Of a stretch of DNA of 64,000 nucleotides, positions 25,561-38,120 are shown piece after piece. This DNA comes from Balanoglossus misakiensis. Taxonomy: Eukaryota > Hemichordata. The stretch lies in assembly GCA_040954595.2 (NCBI GenBank), contig CM082576.2, positions 17,112,001 to 17,176,000 of the forward strand, in the 5' to 3' direction. The translations under genes and the position numbers were made by a program. The notes under the pieces are model-generated. The model saw only the letters and a program-made list of their open reading frames with translations, did no database searches and was not told the DNA's origin. Positions within the stretch are counted from its first letter, which is position 1; every line of letters begins with the position of its first letter.

Positions 25561-25939
25561 CGCTGCACCCGCATTACTCTACTGAACCCCACCTTCCTTC
25601 CCCCGTGTACTGCAGTGTCACCTCTCCGTGTTTTCTACACCACACACTATGACCAATTTGAACACCATGCTTCATGCACAAACCCACCCTCTGTTCACTT
25701 TGGTTTCACCCACAACATCTTCACTACCTGCCAATATAGCAAACGAACACCATACCCTCAATCCCCCCTTTCCGCTGTTCAAATTACTTCACTCACCCCA
25801 TATCATTCACTTCCCATTGTTACGACACACCCTGTTTAGTTGCTTGGTCGAGAGAGGGGTAGCTTTTCTTTGCATAACAAAGGGCCCTGCCTTTTCAAGT
25901 AGTTCATTTAAATATTAGTAATAACCAGATGGCCACCCA

Positions 25940-25947
25940 TATAAAAG
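25940..25947 (+). promoter_or_regulatory. Candidate TATA box for the RPA-like unit
   Basis: TATAAAAG lies about 730 bp upstream of the RPA-like start codon, within the same A/C-rich block. No initiator could be confirmed. Confidence 0.35.
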
Positions 25948-26069
25948 GCCTTCTCACAAAAACCACGAGGCACACTTCTCAACACTGACTCGGAGGAGCA
26001 CGTAGCTGTCGTAGCTCCAGCCACATCGCCTTGGGAATTAGGAATTTACCTAGCTGGGCTGGATTCTGT

Positions 26070-26157
26070 GAGCAACCCACTTCATGAGCAACGGACTTTG
26101 TGTGAGCAACGGACTTTGTGTGAGCAACGGACTTTGTGTGAGCAACTGGCTTCTGTG
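26070..26157. repeat. 18-bp tandem repeat
   Basis: Units of GAGCAACGGACTTTGTGT: three exact copies at 26086-26139 with degenerate copies on each side. Confidence 0.9.
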
Positions 26158-27070
26158 AATGACGGACTTGGTCAGCAACGGACTTCTGTGCCTTGAGTTC
26201 GGCCAGGACTTTTGTGGACTCGGTAACTCCTCGACCAAGCAGGGTAAAAAAACACGCAGTGAACATTTTCTTTTGTGTGACTTTTGATTTTAGAAGGCTA
26301 GTTGTTTAATTAAATATTCTGTTGTTGAACCACATTCTCCATTGTGTGCTCCCGTTTTTTTCTACCGTAACACCATTATCACCATCAGCAACACTAATAC
26401 AATTCCACACAAATTCACACATTTCCCTGTGAAACACTGCAAACTAAGGTGTGCTACCTTTGCCTACACATCCTTCCCTCAACAACTTCACGTAACACAT
26501 CACTGTCTCTTCATACAATATTTCGGCCTGTCCAGCAGCCAACAACTGGAATGGCAACAGTCACATGACTTTTATTGCCCTAGCTTCTTCCAAACTCAGG
26601 CATCATCTGCAACTTCTTCCATCTTTGCCCGCGATTTCTTCTTGCACCATTTGTACCCTCTGCGCCATGACCGACTCCACAAGTGAAATCACGGGATACA
26701 TCCACGATGTCAGCCCTGTCAAACTCCCCGCCAGATCTTCCGTTGGCTACTTCAATGCCAGATTCCAACAACCAACAGGCTACAACGACATGGTCGTCTT
26801 CGATGTTGCCAAACACGACCAATTCAACACCGCACAAAACAAACGGTAAGTTCACTGTCACCCCTTCTCCCCACAACACGCAAAACAACTTCCAACGTCA
26901 ATTTCCCTTGCTTTAGTACATGCTACATTGTCCACTCCCCCCCCCCCCATTCTGCCGTTTACAACACATACAGGTTTCTCTATTTACCTCAAAACCACCT
27001 TCTTCCCATTGTGCACTCTGTGCTATACTCCCTCCCCAATCCAAACACATTGCATTTGCAACCTCAGTTC

Positions 27071-28190
27071 ATGACCCGAAATAACCCGCGAAGTTGACAA
27101 CAAGCAGTGATTGGGAAGTCAACGCGCCCTGCGCCATAGTCGCATTGAACTGAAAAGTGACGCATTGAAATTTGTTACTTTGCGCCCGAAGTGCGCATTG
27201 AAATTTGAGTCCGAAATACTTAGGAAAAAAAATTTTGTTTAGCATCCTCGCCTATAATGCCATCAAGGCGTCCTATAAATAGCCTCATTTTATGGTGCCC
27301 ATAGTAACACGTACAAATTGCAACAAGTAACGCAGCTCAGCGTACCGATCGCAACAAGTTATCTAAACTTGACGAAAGATGTAGCAACTTTTGTTGGAGG
27401 TCATGCATGCGTTCGAACGCGTCTGAAAAATACTTGCACACAGGATAGCAGACGGCAGACACCTGTGATGTCGATTTTGAGTCAAAAAGAAGCATAAAAG
27501 GAAGGCATCTCTTTTCAGCAGCAAGACTGTCGTTTCCATCATCAATTTGTGGATTTTATCAAGCATAAAATCTTCGCTTTTGCTCACTTTTGCTCGTCCC
27601 CTTGCATGCTATTGTGTTGTCCAGTCAAGTGAGAAAAATAGCAATCATTGTTTTCAAACTTGTTCCTGTACAGCCATTCTTCAATTAATGAGTATGGTTT
27701 TAGTATAACCCAGGCAAAATCTACATCAAAATGTCTGACTATTTCCACTGACTTCGATGGAAAGAAGAGACTGATAAACACATGTTATATAGACATGTAA
27801 ATGACAATATAAACAATTTTGAACTGATGATATTTTGCATCTAAATTTCATTCGATTTTTTATCGATACTGTAGGGCTCATTACAAATTTTGAATGTCCC
27901 ATTGAAGTTCAAAATGGCCCATTCATTTTGGCTGGGATGGGGCCATTGGCACATTGGTGTTTTCAGACTTCCCAATCACTGAACAAGTCAAAATCTTCAC
28001 AGGTTTCGTACATGATAAGTCTATTGTATGCTGGTCCACTATACGTAAAAGATTTTTGTGATCTTGAATTTTATTCTCTGTGAAGAATTGTGTGTTTGAT
28101 ATCCGCTGTGTCGGTCACATGTCACAAGAAATTACAATAAAAGTTTCTGCGCGTGCGTCAAACAGAGATGCAATCACGTATATTTCATAT
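27071..28190. other. Non-coding stretch before the BEN gene
   Basis: Normal composition. Contains short repeats of CGCATTGAAATTTG (27160-27210) and a TATAAATA at 27274-27281, which could serve the BEN gene. No coding sequence supported. Confidence 0.5.
27274..27281 (+). promoter_or_regulatory. Possible TATA box for the BEN gene
   Basis: TATAAATA about 970 bp before the BEN start codon. An acceptor-like TTTCAG before 28199 implies a 5' UTR exon upstream, so a promoter in this area is plausible but unproven. Confidence 0.25.
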
Positions 28191-28246
28191 TGTTTCAGGT
28201 GTTTGCACTGAAGAGTGGTCTACAAGGGATTAGTACCGCACCGTTA

Positions 28247-31200
28247 ATGGCATCGAGAAAAAAAGTAGTGAAAACCCATTTTGGGGACCAAGGTAAGTAA
28301 GTGTACATTATTGTATTTATTTCATGTAATACTGTGACACAAAGTGAGAAAAAGTTGTTTATAGTTATATGCTACGCTAACGTGCGGTTGAATCCATACG
28401 CGCACCACTGCATTTGGGTGCTCGAGTTTCCCGCGCCACCGAATATTTGAAGAAAAACGTGAGTCACAGTGTTTTCGTGAATGGAACTGTCATTAAAAGT
28501 GAAAAAGAAAACATACTGCCGTATTTATTTCTTGGTATTTTAATTTGTCTCGCTTGCTTTGGTGCAATTTATAGACTTGCAGTCTCTCTATGGACCTATT
28601 GTGTACATATGTATGTACACCCACTACGCAAATATCGAAATTTGTCTTGTTCAGTTTTTGTATGTTATGGGTTTACTGATGTTTTGGCTCGTCGTTTACG
28701 TAAATTTTCATACAAAGTAATGTTGTGTTATAGAAACCCTGAACAAGAAAATGGGAGTGTAGTTTTTGTTCAGCTTATTTTGCGGTACGTCGCTATAGTA
28801 AAAAGATCATCTCAGACGGGGTTCTAGCTCTGCGTACGGTGACAGGGCTGGCTGTGTACGTGCACCTCGAATTTTGTAAACAGTGCGAACATGAGTGTAC
28901 CGTATCTGAAACGTTACATTTAGCTAAACTATGGATATTTCTTTCCGTAGTTTTAAATGTAAATTGTCGAAAACATCTTTGACAGGGCTCGACAATTATT
29001 ATTATTTGCATGTGTAGAGATGTTTATTTCATAGTTTTCTCCAGTAAGCACGATTCCCCCTCGGGTTTACGCTTGAAGCGCCCCTTGGGCCGTGTTCAAG
29101 GGGCGAAAATCGCCCCTTAGGCTTAATTCCTGAGCAACCCATTGGTATAACCTTGTGATAGCCTACTGCTGCGTGCAGGCCAATACATTAGAAATTGCCA
29201 CCCCGAAACCGTGTTGTAAATGTGTCTGGACGCCGAAGTTTTGGTCTAAATTTAAAGCACATGCCGAAGTGACCTTCAAGTTGGATGGCGACTTTTGAAG
29301 TTGGTTTTGCTTATAGGTCCACAGCAGAAGGTATCAGTTTTATGCAGATTACCAGTCTGTGTCGCTGCCATGGCGATTATCAAGACTACATTTGTTTTTC
29401 CTGACCTTGCTTTTTTACTTTGAAAAACTGTGCCTAACTGCAGATGGGGAAAGTGTAGGCAAAAATCTGGAGAAATATAAAACTTCAGATTTAGGATCTT
29501 TATGTAATAATTTCATTTGTTGACTTTCCATATACAGTGATGTTGACTGATAAGGCTAGAAATGCTTTCTTGTGCTTTAGCTTCACAAACTGATTTTTAG
29601 CAGCTAAACTTGAACATTTATGATTTAAAATACAAACAAGAAAAGTTATTTTGGACTAAGGGACAATATTCCCTCTTCTCTCAACATCCTGGAGAAAACC
29701 CTGTGTTACCCTACACTGTCTGTCTCGTACATTTTGACAGTGGCAAAAGAAAAATCTCTACACATGCAGAGTACTGAATACAGCAGAACTTTATTGGCTG
29801 CTTGGACGGTCACAAATATGATATCTTTCTACAAGCAAATGCAAATGAATTTGTATCTTCTTTCTCATCATTGCAGAATATGTCTTGGTTCAATTTTTGC
29901 AAGACAATGAAATGCTAATTTGTAAAGCATCTGAAGTTAAAACTAAGGACGATATTCCACAGGCTATGTGGGGCCCGGACAAAAAAATTTATCCTTGTAA
30001 CATACAAGGAAAAAGTTGTAAGTACAAAATTAATATTCTAAAGATAAAATGTAAGACTGTAGTTGCAAAATAGGTGTTGTTATACCATTTCCTTTTCCTG
30101 GGCAAATTCTTGACAACTGTTTAGAGTGTGTCAGAGGCGTTGGTAATTCTCACTAGTTCAGTTCCAAAAGAAAATGACTGAAGGAAGTTCAAAAGATTTC
30201 ATAATTGTTTAAATTAATTTTGAGAAATCTGCACCAGTAGTATGTGGGGAAAAATAGTTCACTCAAAAATCACACAGTAGGCTGCCAAGCTAGGACTGTT
30301 TCTGCTTAAGTTTGGGAACTTAGTCCAGTCAATCTACGCCCAAAAATGGGTCAACCCGGAACAAATTCAACACAAGGTTTCTCAACGGTTTTGTTCTCAT
30401 CAGGTACTAGATAATAACATACTAAAAGTTGACTCAAATCCGACGATGCGAATTAAGGTTTTTTGACACTTTTAAAAAAGTATATACTTTAACAGGGGCG
30501 GGGGGGGGGGGGGCACTTCTGGGTTTCTCTGTGCTTAGATTAGACGCCCCCATTTTGAGCCACTTTAACTTGAGTTCTGTACTTTGATTGTTATCACATG
30601 TATGTCCATTACATTGGCACTATATGTAAGTGTAGTATCTAAACTATAGTTATTTTGTGTCTTTAGGTGATAAACAGGAATTGATGAGGAAAAAGTCAGC
30701 CATAATGAAAGCATTTTGCCCTGGAAAAAAATCAGCGGTACCACAAAAGAAGCCACAAGCAGCACTGCAACAACAAAAAAACAAAGGAAGGAAGGAAACA
30801 AAAACATCAGAAGAAAAAAAGATATGTGCCGAAAAAAACAGGAAGTGGCAAGGAAGAGACAAGAAAATGAGCAAAAGCGAGAGGCACAACTAAAAAGAGA
30901 CAATGCAGTAGCAAAGCAGATGTTTCGATATGGTCTCCCTACTGAAACTTCACGTACATCACCTACCATGCCTGGCTCGACAGTGAAAGCAACAGATGAC
31001 CAGTATAAAAGTGCTTCTACCAACCTGGAGAAAACACAAAAGTCTCTTCACCCTACTGAAACTTCATTCACATCACCTACCCGTACCATTCCTGTCTTAG
31101 AGAAAGTAACAGATGGCCAGAAGTATACAAGTGCTTATATCAAGCTGGAGAAAAAATTCAAGTCTCTGGAGGAACGCTTTGAAGCAATGAAGAAAGAAAA

Positions 31201-34200
31201 TGTGGCCATCAAGCAAGAAAATGCTGCTCTACAAGGCAAAGGCAAGTGTAACTTTACAATGGCTTGGACAAGATTCCAAGTTTTAGTTATGAAAATGTCA
31301 AGCACAGGTTAGCACTTATAACAATCAGTTTGCACTTTGTTATTGTAAGGTTAATATATCCCTCTACGCCATTTCTGAGAGGTCTCAGAGTTTCATGTAT
31401 TTCTTTTTAAGTTTGCAGGAAAACTGCCAAGCTAACTTGCCCATTTTTTCTCTTGGTTTAGAGTAGTGGTCAACTCAAAATGTAGGATATTGTCATTTTT
31501 CTGTTTAGTATATATACTGTGTATCAATGAATTTTAATACAAAAGTAGAAAGATAACATGGTGTTCCAATCCTACTTTTTCAGGCAGGGGTCTAAAATAT
31601 TGTAGAAAATGCTGAGCCAGCACTTTTCTTGCACATCTCATGTTATAGTTTTCCTATGGTGAATATCTGAAGAGCATGGTGACATAGTCTTTTCTTTGTA
31701 TTATTTAATAAGACATGTACATTGTATTTCTTTTCTTTTTTTCAGTGGTAAATGACGAAATCCCTCGTCCAAAAGCCGGTAAAGTGTCCAAGTCCATGGT
31801 ACATGCATTTCAGGTATTGTTCAGTATTTAGAGGCTATAAACAGCAAGTGAGGGTTTTGCAGATATAAGACCTCTTGAGCGAAGCAAGGTGATTATTCCA
31901 TCCAAATATGCTAATTTTCACTTGAGAGGTCTTGTATCCTTACCAAATACCCAAGCGCACTGTTTATAACCACATTACAATATGCTTTTGCTTGATAAAC
32001 TATTTCATTATTTAAAATTTTTGGGGTTGGAATAAATCATGTCAGTTCAAGGTCCTGTTGCAGAACATGCCAGCTGAGCTCGAAGTTCTCAGCTTGTGCG
32101 ATTTTATGCCACTGACAGTAGAATTCATAAAATGTGTTCTATTTGGGTGATCACTCTTCTGTGACATGTGTTCTATTTTTTTAAAAATAATTATTGACTG
32201 TACATAATTGGGTATAAATTGAACGTAGATAATAATTTTCAATTGTTTATTATGTAACAAGAACAACAACAACAATAATTTTTCAGTTTTCTTTATTGAC
32301 TTGAATGGTAAACTCAGCTCCTGAGCGTCACGCCCTGTGCTCCCTCAAGGGTGGGTGGGGGGGGGGGGGGAGGGAGAAAGGGGGAAAAAATTCATGTCGC
32401 CGCACCATTTTGTAAAGATAGCCCTGACCAGAATCGATTTTTCACATAACCTTGACTCTTTTAGATGATTGAGTTGGTACCAGGCTCACAGGTATTTATG
32501 TACCAGAGCCAGCTCAGAATAGCAGAGAGGAAACTGAAAAATAGTGGTACATCAGCTGCATTATTTCTGCTGACTTGCTTTTATGGAAACACTGAACTAA
32601 TAGGAAAAAATTTGACTGGGGCAAACTCCAAAGAAGGAATTGATAGAGGCATTGTTGATGCAATAATTGGTAGGTCAATATTTTCACATTGGTAGGTCAG
32701 TATTTTCACAGTTTGAAAAAAATCATTAGAATGAACAAAGGGGCTTTCAGTCTTTTTGAGGGACCAAAATATCAAAATAATTTTATTACATGCCTTGATC
32801 TGCATGCAGATCAGTGCATTTATTCAAATAGGCATCATCCGGGAATGTCGAGGGCTGGTGAACATTATATTGACTGGTTGCCAAGGCTACCAGTCCTATG
32901 ATACCAGCCTGAACAACAGCCGATGAAATAACTTTTTAAAGATTAACTATGACATTGCTGAATTTGGTGGCATGGTGAGGCATGTAATAAAATTATCATT
33001 GCCTGACTGAGTGAATGCATGGGTTTATCACATTCACAGAGTTAGTCACAGCGGACCAGAATTTTGCGTCATCTCGCGCTGTGCCAACATAACATCCTAG
33101 CAAGTTGTCTAGTCTAGTTCACCCGCAAAGACATGTTGCCAGTAGCAGTTTTATTGGGAAGAAATACTTCATTTAAAACTCAATAAAATATAAACTCAGC
33201 TCCAGTGTCATGATTTTCATAATAACCTCATATCGTGTTTTTTTCAGGGTATTGTGTAAAGGCAGAAATTAAAAACTCGCCTGCTGTCATCAAGATGGCT
33301 TTGAGAAACAAAATCACGGCGATAACCTTTTATCACTGCAGCAGCAGACCAACAGCAAGAAATAAAAAATCAAAAGCATCAGGTAAGTTACTAAGAAACA
33401 TTGAGGGAGTGAAATATGAGCATGAAAGAATTAACCTTGTTTTTCCTGTTTACAATGTGTAGCAGATACATCTTTTCACTGCTTGAAATCTGAAATTGAA
33501 GAAATGAGTTCTTGTTTTCACACCATTTTTTACTTACACTGTCTATGTGTTCTTTTTCCTAAATATGCCAACATTTGTCAACAATGTAAAAAATTATAGC
33601 AGCTATATTTTTAATTTTCATATATCCTTGGCATGTTAAAGATGGGGGAGGTCGTCTGATGCGCATGTCCAGGCGGGTGGTTTCCACCCAACCAAAGAAG
33701 GCAGCGCGCGGGTTTGTTTTTTTAAAAGTGGCTGCCTTTGCAACATCTGTCAGAGAGAAGAATGCCCCGAGGTGACCACAAAGAGGTGTGAATCACTGGG
33801 GTCGAAGTGACCTGTTACGGTAGTTTCCACTGTTTGTAAACACGCGAAACAATGCTGTTCTCGCACATGCGCATCAGACGAACCCCCCGCCCCCCATCTT
33901 TAATTCTTTCCATGCAAACTGTAACAAGAACACAAAGCTCCAAGAAACACAAGCTCCTGTATACAACATAAAATGACAGTTCTTTGTGTATATTTTTTAT
34001 GTTCGTAGGAAAACTGAAGAGAAAAGAAACAGATGACCATGATGAAAGTGACAGTGATGTCTACATGGAGGATGGTGTTCCTGCAGTTCGTGACTTTGCA
34101 TTTATTTCTGTGGTGGACGTACTTCATATGTTCAGTGGTTGCGCCCAGCAAATTTCCACGTGTTTGTTCAACAAATGCTCTGATAGATTACATTTTGAAA

Positions 34201-34253
34201 GTGACTTTTTTCCTCCATTCTGTTGTGAATGGACAGAAACATTGAAATTTTGA
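28247..34253 (+). CDS. BEN-domain protein
   Basis: Seven coding exons: 28247-28292, 29877-30017, 30667-31241, 31746-31813, 32465-32669, 33248-33382 and 34009-34253. Every junction phase agrees. The third intron uses a GC donor (AAAG|GCAAGT); the nearby GT alternative would give a stop. Exons 1-2 encode VKTHFGDQ/EYVLVQFLQD and MWGPDKKIYPCNI, the N-terminal module often seen in invertebrate BEN proteins. Exon 3 is Lys/Glu-rich coiled coil (FKSLEERFEAMKKENVAIK). Exons 5-6 are the BEN domain: MIELVPGSQVFMY, LLTCFYGNTELIGKNLTG, IVDAI, then IKMALRNKITAI. BEN domains bind DNA and act in transcriptional repression. Exon 3 needs a frame change between about 30720 and 30850, near A-runs, so a sequencing error or a disabling indel is possible. 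A poly(A) signal AATAAA is at 34279-34284. Confidence 0.8.
31834..31972. mobile_element. Short inverted-repeat element in BEN intron 4
   Basis: Left GGCTATAAACAG...AAGACCTCTT and right AAGAGGT-like...CTGTTTATAACC are inverted, about 50 bp each with mismatches. Confidence 0.7.
33640..33899. mobile_element. TTAA-flanked MITE in BEN intron 6
   Basis: The ends AGATGGGGGAGG and GTCTGATGCGCATGT on the left are mirrored on the right, with TTAA directly outside both ends (33636-33639 and 33900-33903). A TTAA target duplication fits piggyBac or Kolobok transposases. Confidence 0.85.
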
Positions 34254-34477
34254 ATGGTTTTCCATGGTTGTTTTGAGAATAAAATGACTTCAATGTGACC
34301 AGTTAGTTTATGCGTTTTAATGAGAATATGTATATTTTATGTAAAAATATAATTTATTCTTATTTTTGTGTAAAATAATATGTAACCCTGAATGAGCGAC
34401 GTGTCATTCTTGTATTTTGAATGCTGAATGTATACTTGTGTTTTAAAGATTGTTTTCATTGGTGTTGCATAAAATAT

Positions 34478-34785
34478 ACTCAAAGTGCACTAATACATAA
34501 TCAAATATGTTTAATATACTCAAAGTATACTTTGCAGTACATTAAATGTCTGGCTATATATGAGCATACTCAAAGTACATTTGACTTTTACACATATACT
34601 CAAAGTATACTTGTTGAATATACTTAAAGTACATTTGAGGTGTTCCAAATCATACATACTCAAAGTATGTTCAGGATCTCATTTATAGTACACTTTAAGT
34701 ATACATAACATATATTTAAAGTATATCAAAACTATACATAATATCTGTTGAGAAATATACTTCCAATATACTTGAAGTATATATG
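34478..34785. repeat. Dispersed cluster of ACTCAAAGTATACTT motifs
   Basis: About nine near-copies of CATACTCAAAGTA or its complement within 300 bp, irregularly spaced, immediately before the right A/C-rich block. Confidence 0.7.
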
Positions 34786-37700
34786 GCTCATTTTGGTAAG
34801 GGAAGCCTCTCTCCCGACCTTCGCACAAAAACCTACATGCATTACCTACAAACTCTACATTCCTTCGGCTTGCCACGTCACACCCCCATATTTCAAATTT
34901 TCAATGAAAAACTGATTCAGAAACAGTCTTTACAACGGAGGAACAATATTTTTGTTTACATAGGCTCATTTCCGGCCGACACCATTTCTTCCCAGCTGAC
35001 TCCAACATTGTTTACATAGTACAGGAAACTCCCTGTACACCCGCAATCCACAGAACCACCCTGCTCCCAATACATTTCTACCTTCGCAAGCCTCCATCCA
35101 CATAACCACACCTTCAATACGGCAGGTCCCGATTGCACTTTCCAATCAACACCTCCCCCATTGTTATACAATGTACACAACGGACACTTGCAGCATATAA
35201 TCACATTTGACCTATAAGACTACACAGGCGCACTAAATAGAAAACTGCAAGGCTCACCCCACCAATTATTACTGTTTCGCCCACAGTTTCCCAATTGCGC
35301 AGCCATCAATAAGCACAGCAACAACAACACCTACGTGCATTCTATCGTAGTCTCTCCCAACACCTACACTTTGTTCGTCCAGCACAACACAGGCTTCCAC
35401 TCAAACAGCCCTACTGATTCCTCCCAACCTTTACTTCACCATCGCCACTTTCCACAACCACTGCTTCCTTCGCACCTTCCCACGCACATCTGTCATTTAC
35501 AGCACACCTCCCCTTTACTGCACACCCTTCCTGCTGCACTTTCACCTGCACACATACATGTACTTCACAAATACACATCAAACAACATGCATGACACACT
35601 CCAACCACTCCCACATTTTCACAAAGTACATTTCCATTCACACACCCACACACTCCAACTTAAAGGTATACGGTCACCTCCAATTTACATATCGCCAAAT
35701 ATAGTTGAAATGGCGTATTTGAGTGTTCTAAAGAACGCTTTATTTTCGCGTGTGCCACCCACTGAAAATCTGTGATTGGTTAGATCTCGATTTACCATGG
35801 TAACTGTGGCTAAATTTGTATAGGTGACCGTATACCTTTAATGCACACTGTCAACTTCACTTCATTTCCCAAACACTTTCCGTCCTCCCCACACCATGTT
35901 CTCCCCTGGAGTAAATGACAACAACACTTACTTTACATATCGTCTTCCTCACACACATTATCCACCCCCTTGTACACACCCTAAGTTAAAACTAACCTAC
36001 TCTTACCAACATAACCACTTTCCATCTCCACACCCCCTCACCAACACCCTGTTCCAAATCATTCACTGCTTTCGCATACTTTCCATACACCCAAATCTGC
36101 TTTCAACTCCCCTCACACCACTACCACTTTCCAACTTCCAACCACATCACATCCCTTTAAAACACTTTTGTAATACACTTCTCATTTTCTTCCAGGAGTC
36201 CTGTAAAAATCAGAAACGCCCTTCAGGTTAAATCGAGGGCGTGACCCGACCAAGAACGACATCCAGATCAATACGAGATCAACTCCAACGCGTAAGTACA
36301 CTTTGCCTCATTCATCACATTCTACTTTCTCCTCACAACAACTCTCCACACACATACTACCAATTTGCTACTTATTCTTCAGCTCCTTCCACAACTCCCC
36401 AGCCTTCAACTTATACTGACATTTCCAATTCAAAGCACACATGCGCTCTCAGCCCTCAGTATTATGCTTATACAGCCCACTCACAAAGCACCACATAACC
36501 TCACACAATACTACCATCAACAATTATCCACAAACAACTTAACTCCGCCAACTGCACACCAACTATCAAGCTCACCCACCTACATAACTACCGGTACACT
36601 ACCCCCCCCCCATTCATCTCCCCAATATGCTACACAGCACTTCTGCGCAACTCTCAGCCACACCTCCCCCCATTCCCACAACTCCTTTTTACATATCGTG
36701 TACACCACTTACATTCAACACACACACCCACCCACCCACCTCACTACCATCTCCCCATAATTCCACGTGATACAATACACCATTCACTTCAATGCACATG
36801 TTACATTCATTAACTACACCCACACACGTACACCTTCATTCCCACTGGTACACCACATAGTAACACATCACAATTCACTACATCTTGGGTACCCTTCAAT
36901 CATTTCAACCAATTCCTCACTCATGCCTACAACTACACTCCAACATCTATGTACTCACATCAATTCTCCACATAGCCACATCTACATACACACACACACT
37001 GCAGCTGCCTTATATCATATCCCATACACAGCGGATCCCATACACTGGGTATGATGGCACCTTCTCACACTTTGCCCCTTTTACATTGTATGCTCTCAAA
37101 CATCTCATACCTACCAAACCTCACCCCAACACCATATCCTTCTTCCAGGTCAACACTTCAGCCAAAGCTGTACAGCTCGCTGATCAAGGCACCCACCAGA
37201 CCATGCCATCTGGATCTGAAGTCCAAAAACAGATGGTATACATCGCCGATCAAACAGCAACCATGAAACTCGCCCTCTGGAGTAACGACATTCCACAAGT
37301 TAGCATCGGCCAGACCTACGATTTCGCAAACTTATCTGTTCGTTTCTTCAACAAAAAGACTCTTACCACTATACTACAGACACCATTATCACCCCCACAG
37401 TCAACATGGACAACATCATCAACAACGCAGACCCCTCCACAACACTAACAGGACAGATCGAATCGGCACAGTCCACCACAAAGTACATTTGCAGATGCAG
37501 AAAGACCCTCCCACCATTCTCCACAGAAATCACCACCATTAAATGCCCCGCCTGCCAAATGAGGATGAAAACCTGACCCGCTTAACACCCTCCATCACAA
37601 CCCACATCACCCTTGCCACATCCACCAACGAGATCCACAAACTGTCCATCCCCTCTCATGTCCTCTCCACCATGTTTCCGATGCACCCTCTGATCAACAC

Positions 37701-38120
37701 TGATATCACCGAGGAACTCCTCCTCGATATGCCACCCACAACATTCGCAGTCATGGACTACCAGGTCCTCGCCCTCCTCCACTCCACCACCACCTCCCAC
37801 CTCTCCTTCCACTATGCAATCCACCACCCCTCCATCCCCACCTTCCTCTACACCCACATGCCAATCCCCCACCACTCCACCATCACCACCTCCACTTCCT
37901 CCATGCCCCATCTCAGGCCAATCCAACACCAGTTCTCAACCCCTGCTCTAATCTCCACTGCCCCTGACATCTCACAACCTGCCTTCCAATCTTCCCCAAA
38001 CCCATTCCACTCTGCCCTCACCACATTTGTCCATTCCCATTCAATGCTTCCACTCATCCAATCACTCCCCCCCCTATCATTTCATATACACATTTTCAAA
38101 GATCACGTACTTCAGTGATT
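34786..38120 (+). other. A/C-rich, G-poor block, right half
   Basis: Same strand bias as 25560-27070. It contains the downstream RPA-like exons and long open frames rich in His, Pro, Thr and Ser that come from composition, not selection. A possible extra exon at about 35287-35420 (TYVHSIVVSPNTYTLFVQHN) is open but not matched to a family. Confidence 0.55.
35664..35837. mobile_element. TTAA-flanked MITE, AGGTATACGGTCACC family
   Basis: Terminal inverted repeats AGGTATACGGTCACCT and AGGTGACCGTATACCT are flanked by TTAA on both sides (35660-35663, 35838-35841). Its composition differs from the surrounding A/C-rich block. A degenerate copy is at 62499-62683. Confidence 0.9.

Larger units (their letters stand above)
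25560..27070 (+). other. A/C-rich, G-poor block, left half
   Basis: The plus strand is strikingly poor in G and rich in C, A and T compared with the flanks. Composition changes near 27070 and the same bias resumes at about 34786. It carries the first exon of the RPA-like protein and a TATA box. Confidence 0.6.
26667..37800 (+). pseudogene. RPA-like OB-fold / zinc-ribbon protein, interrupted and frameshifted
   Basis: Exon 1 is 26667-26845, beginning MTDSTSEITGYIHDVSPVK with a clean donor in phase 2. A matching phase-2 exon lies at 36199-36291 (SPVKIRNALQVK, then after a frame change NDIQINT). A third block, 37148 to about 37800, gives YIADQTATMKLALWSND and FANLSVRFFNKKT (an OB-fold pattern), then a ribbon CRCRKT...KCPACQMR, then LSIPSHVL...MDYQVLALL. 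This order resembles RPA1-like single-strand DNA-binding proteins; in some lineages such genes are carried by Helitrons. Frame changes at about 36240, 37350 and 37560 argue for a decayed copy. A complete BEN-domain gene lies inside the 9.3-kb gap after exon 1. It could instead be two separate decayed copies. Confidence 0.5.

Noticed and set aside
25979-26266. Minus-strand frame with repeated SVAHTK peptide
   Set aside because: Product of the 18-bp tandem repeat.
26580-26888. Minus-strand 102-codon frame opposite the RPA-like exon 1
   Set aside because: Shadow of the plus-strand exon, which has a clean donor and family resemblance.
28414-28827. 137-codon open frame with a hydrophobic segment (YLFLGILICLACFGAIYRL)
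   Set aside because: Starts at a non-ATG codon, lies in the first BEN intron, and matches no family or splice pattern.
35335-37054. Several long His/Thr/Pro/Ser-rich open frames
   Set aside because: They arise from the A/C-rich composition, overlap in several frames and lack conserved motifs; only the OB-fold-like parts are kept.
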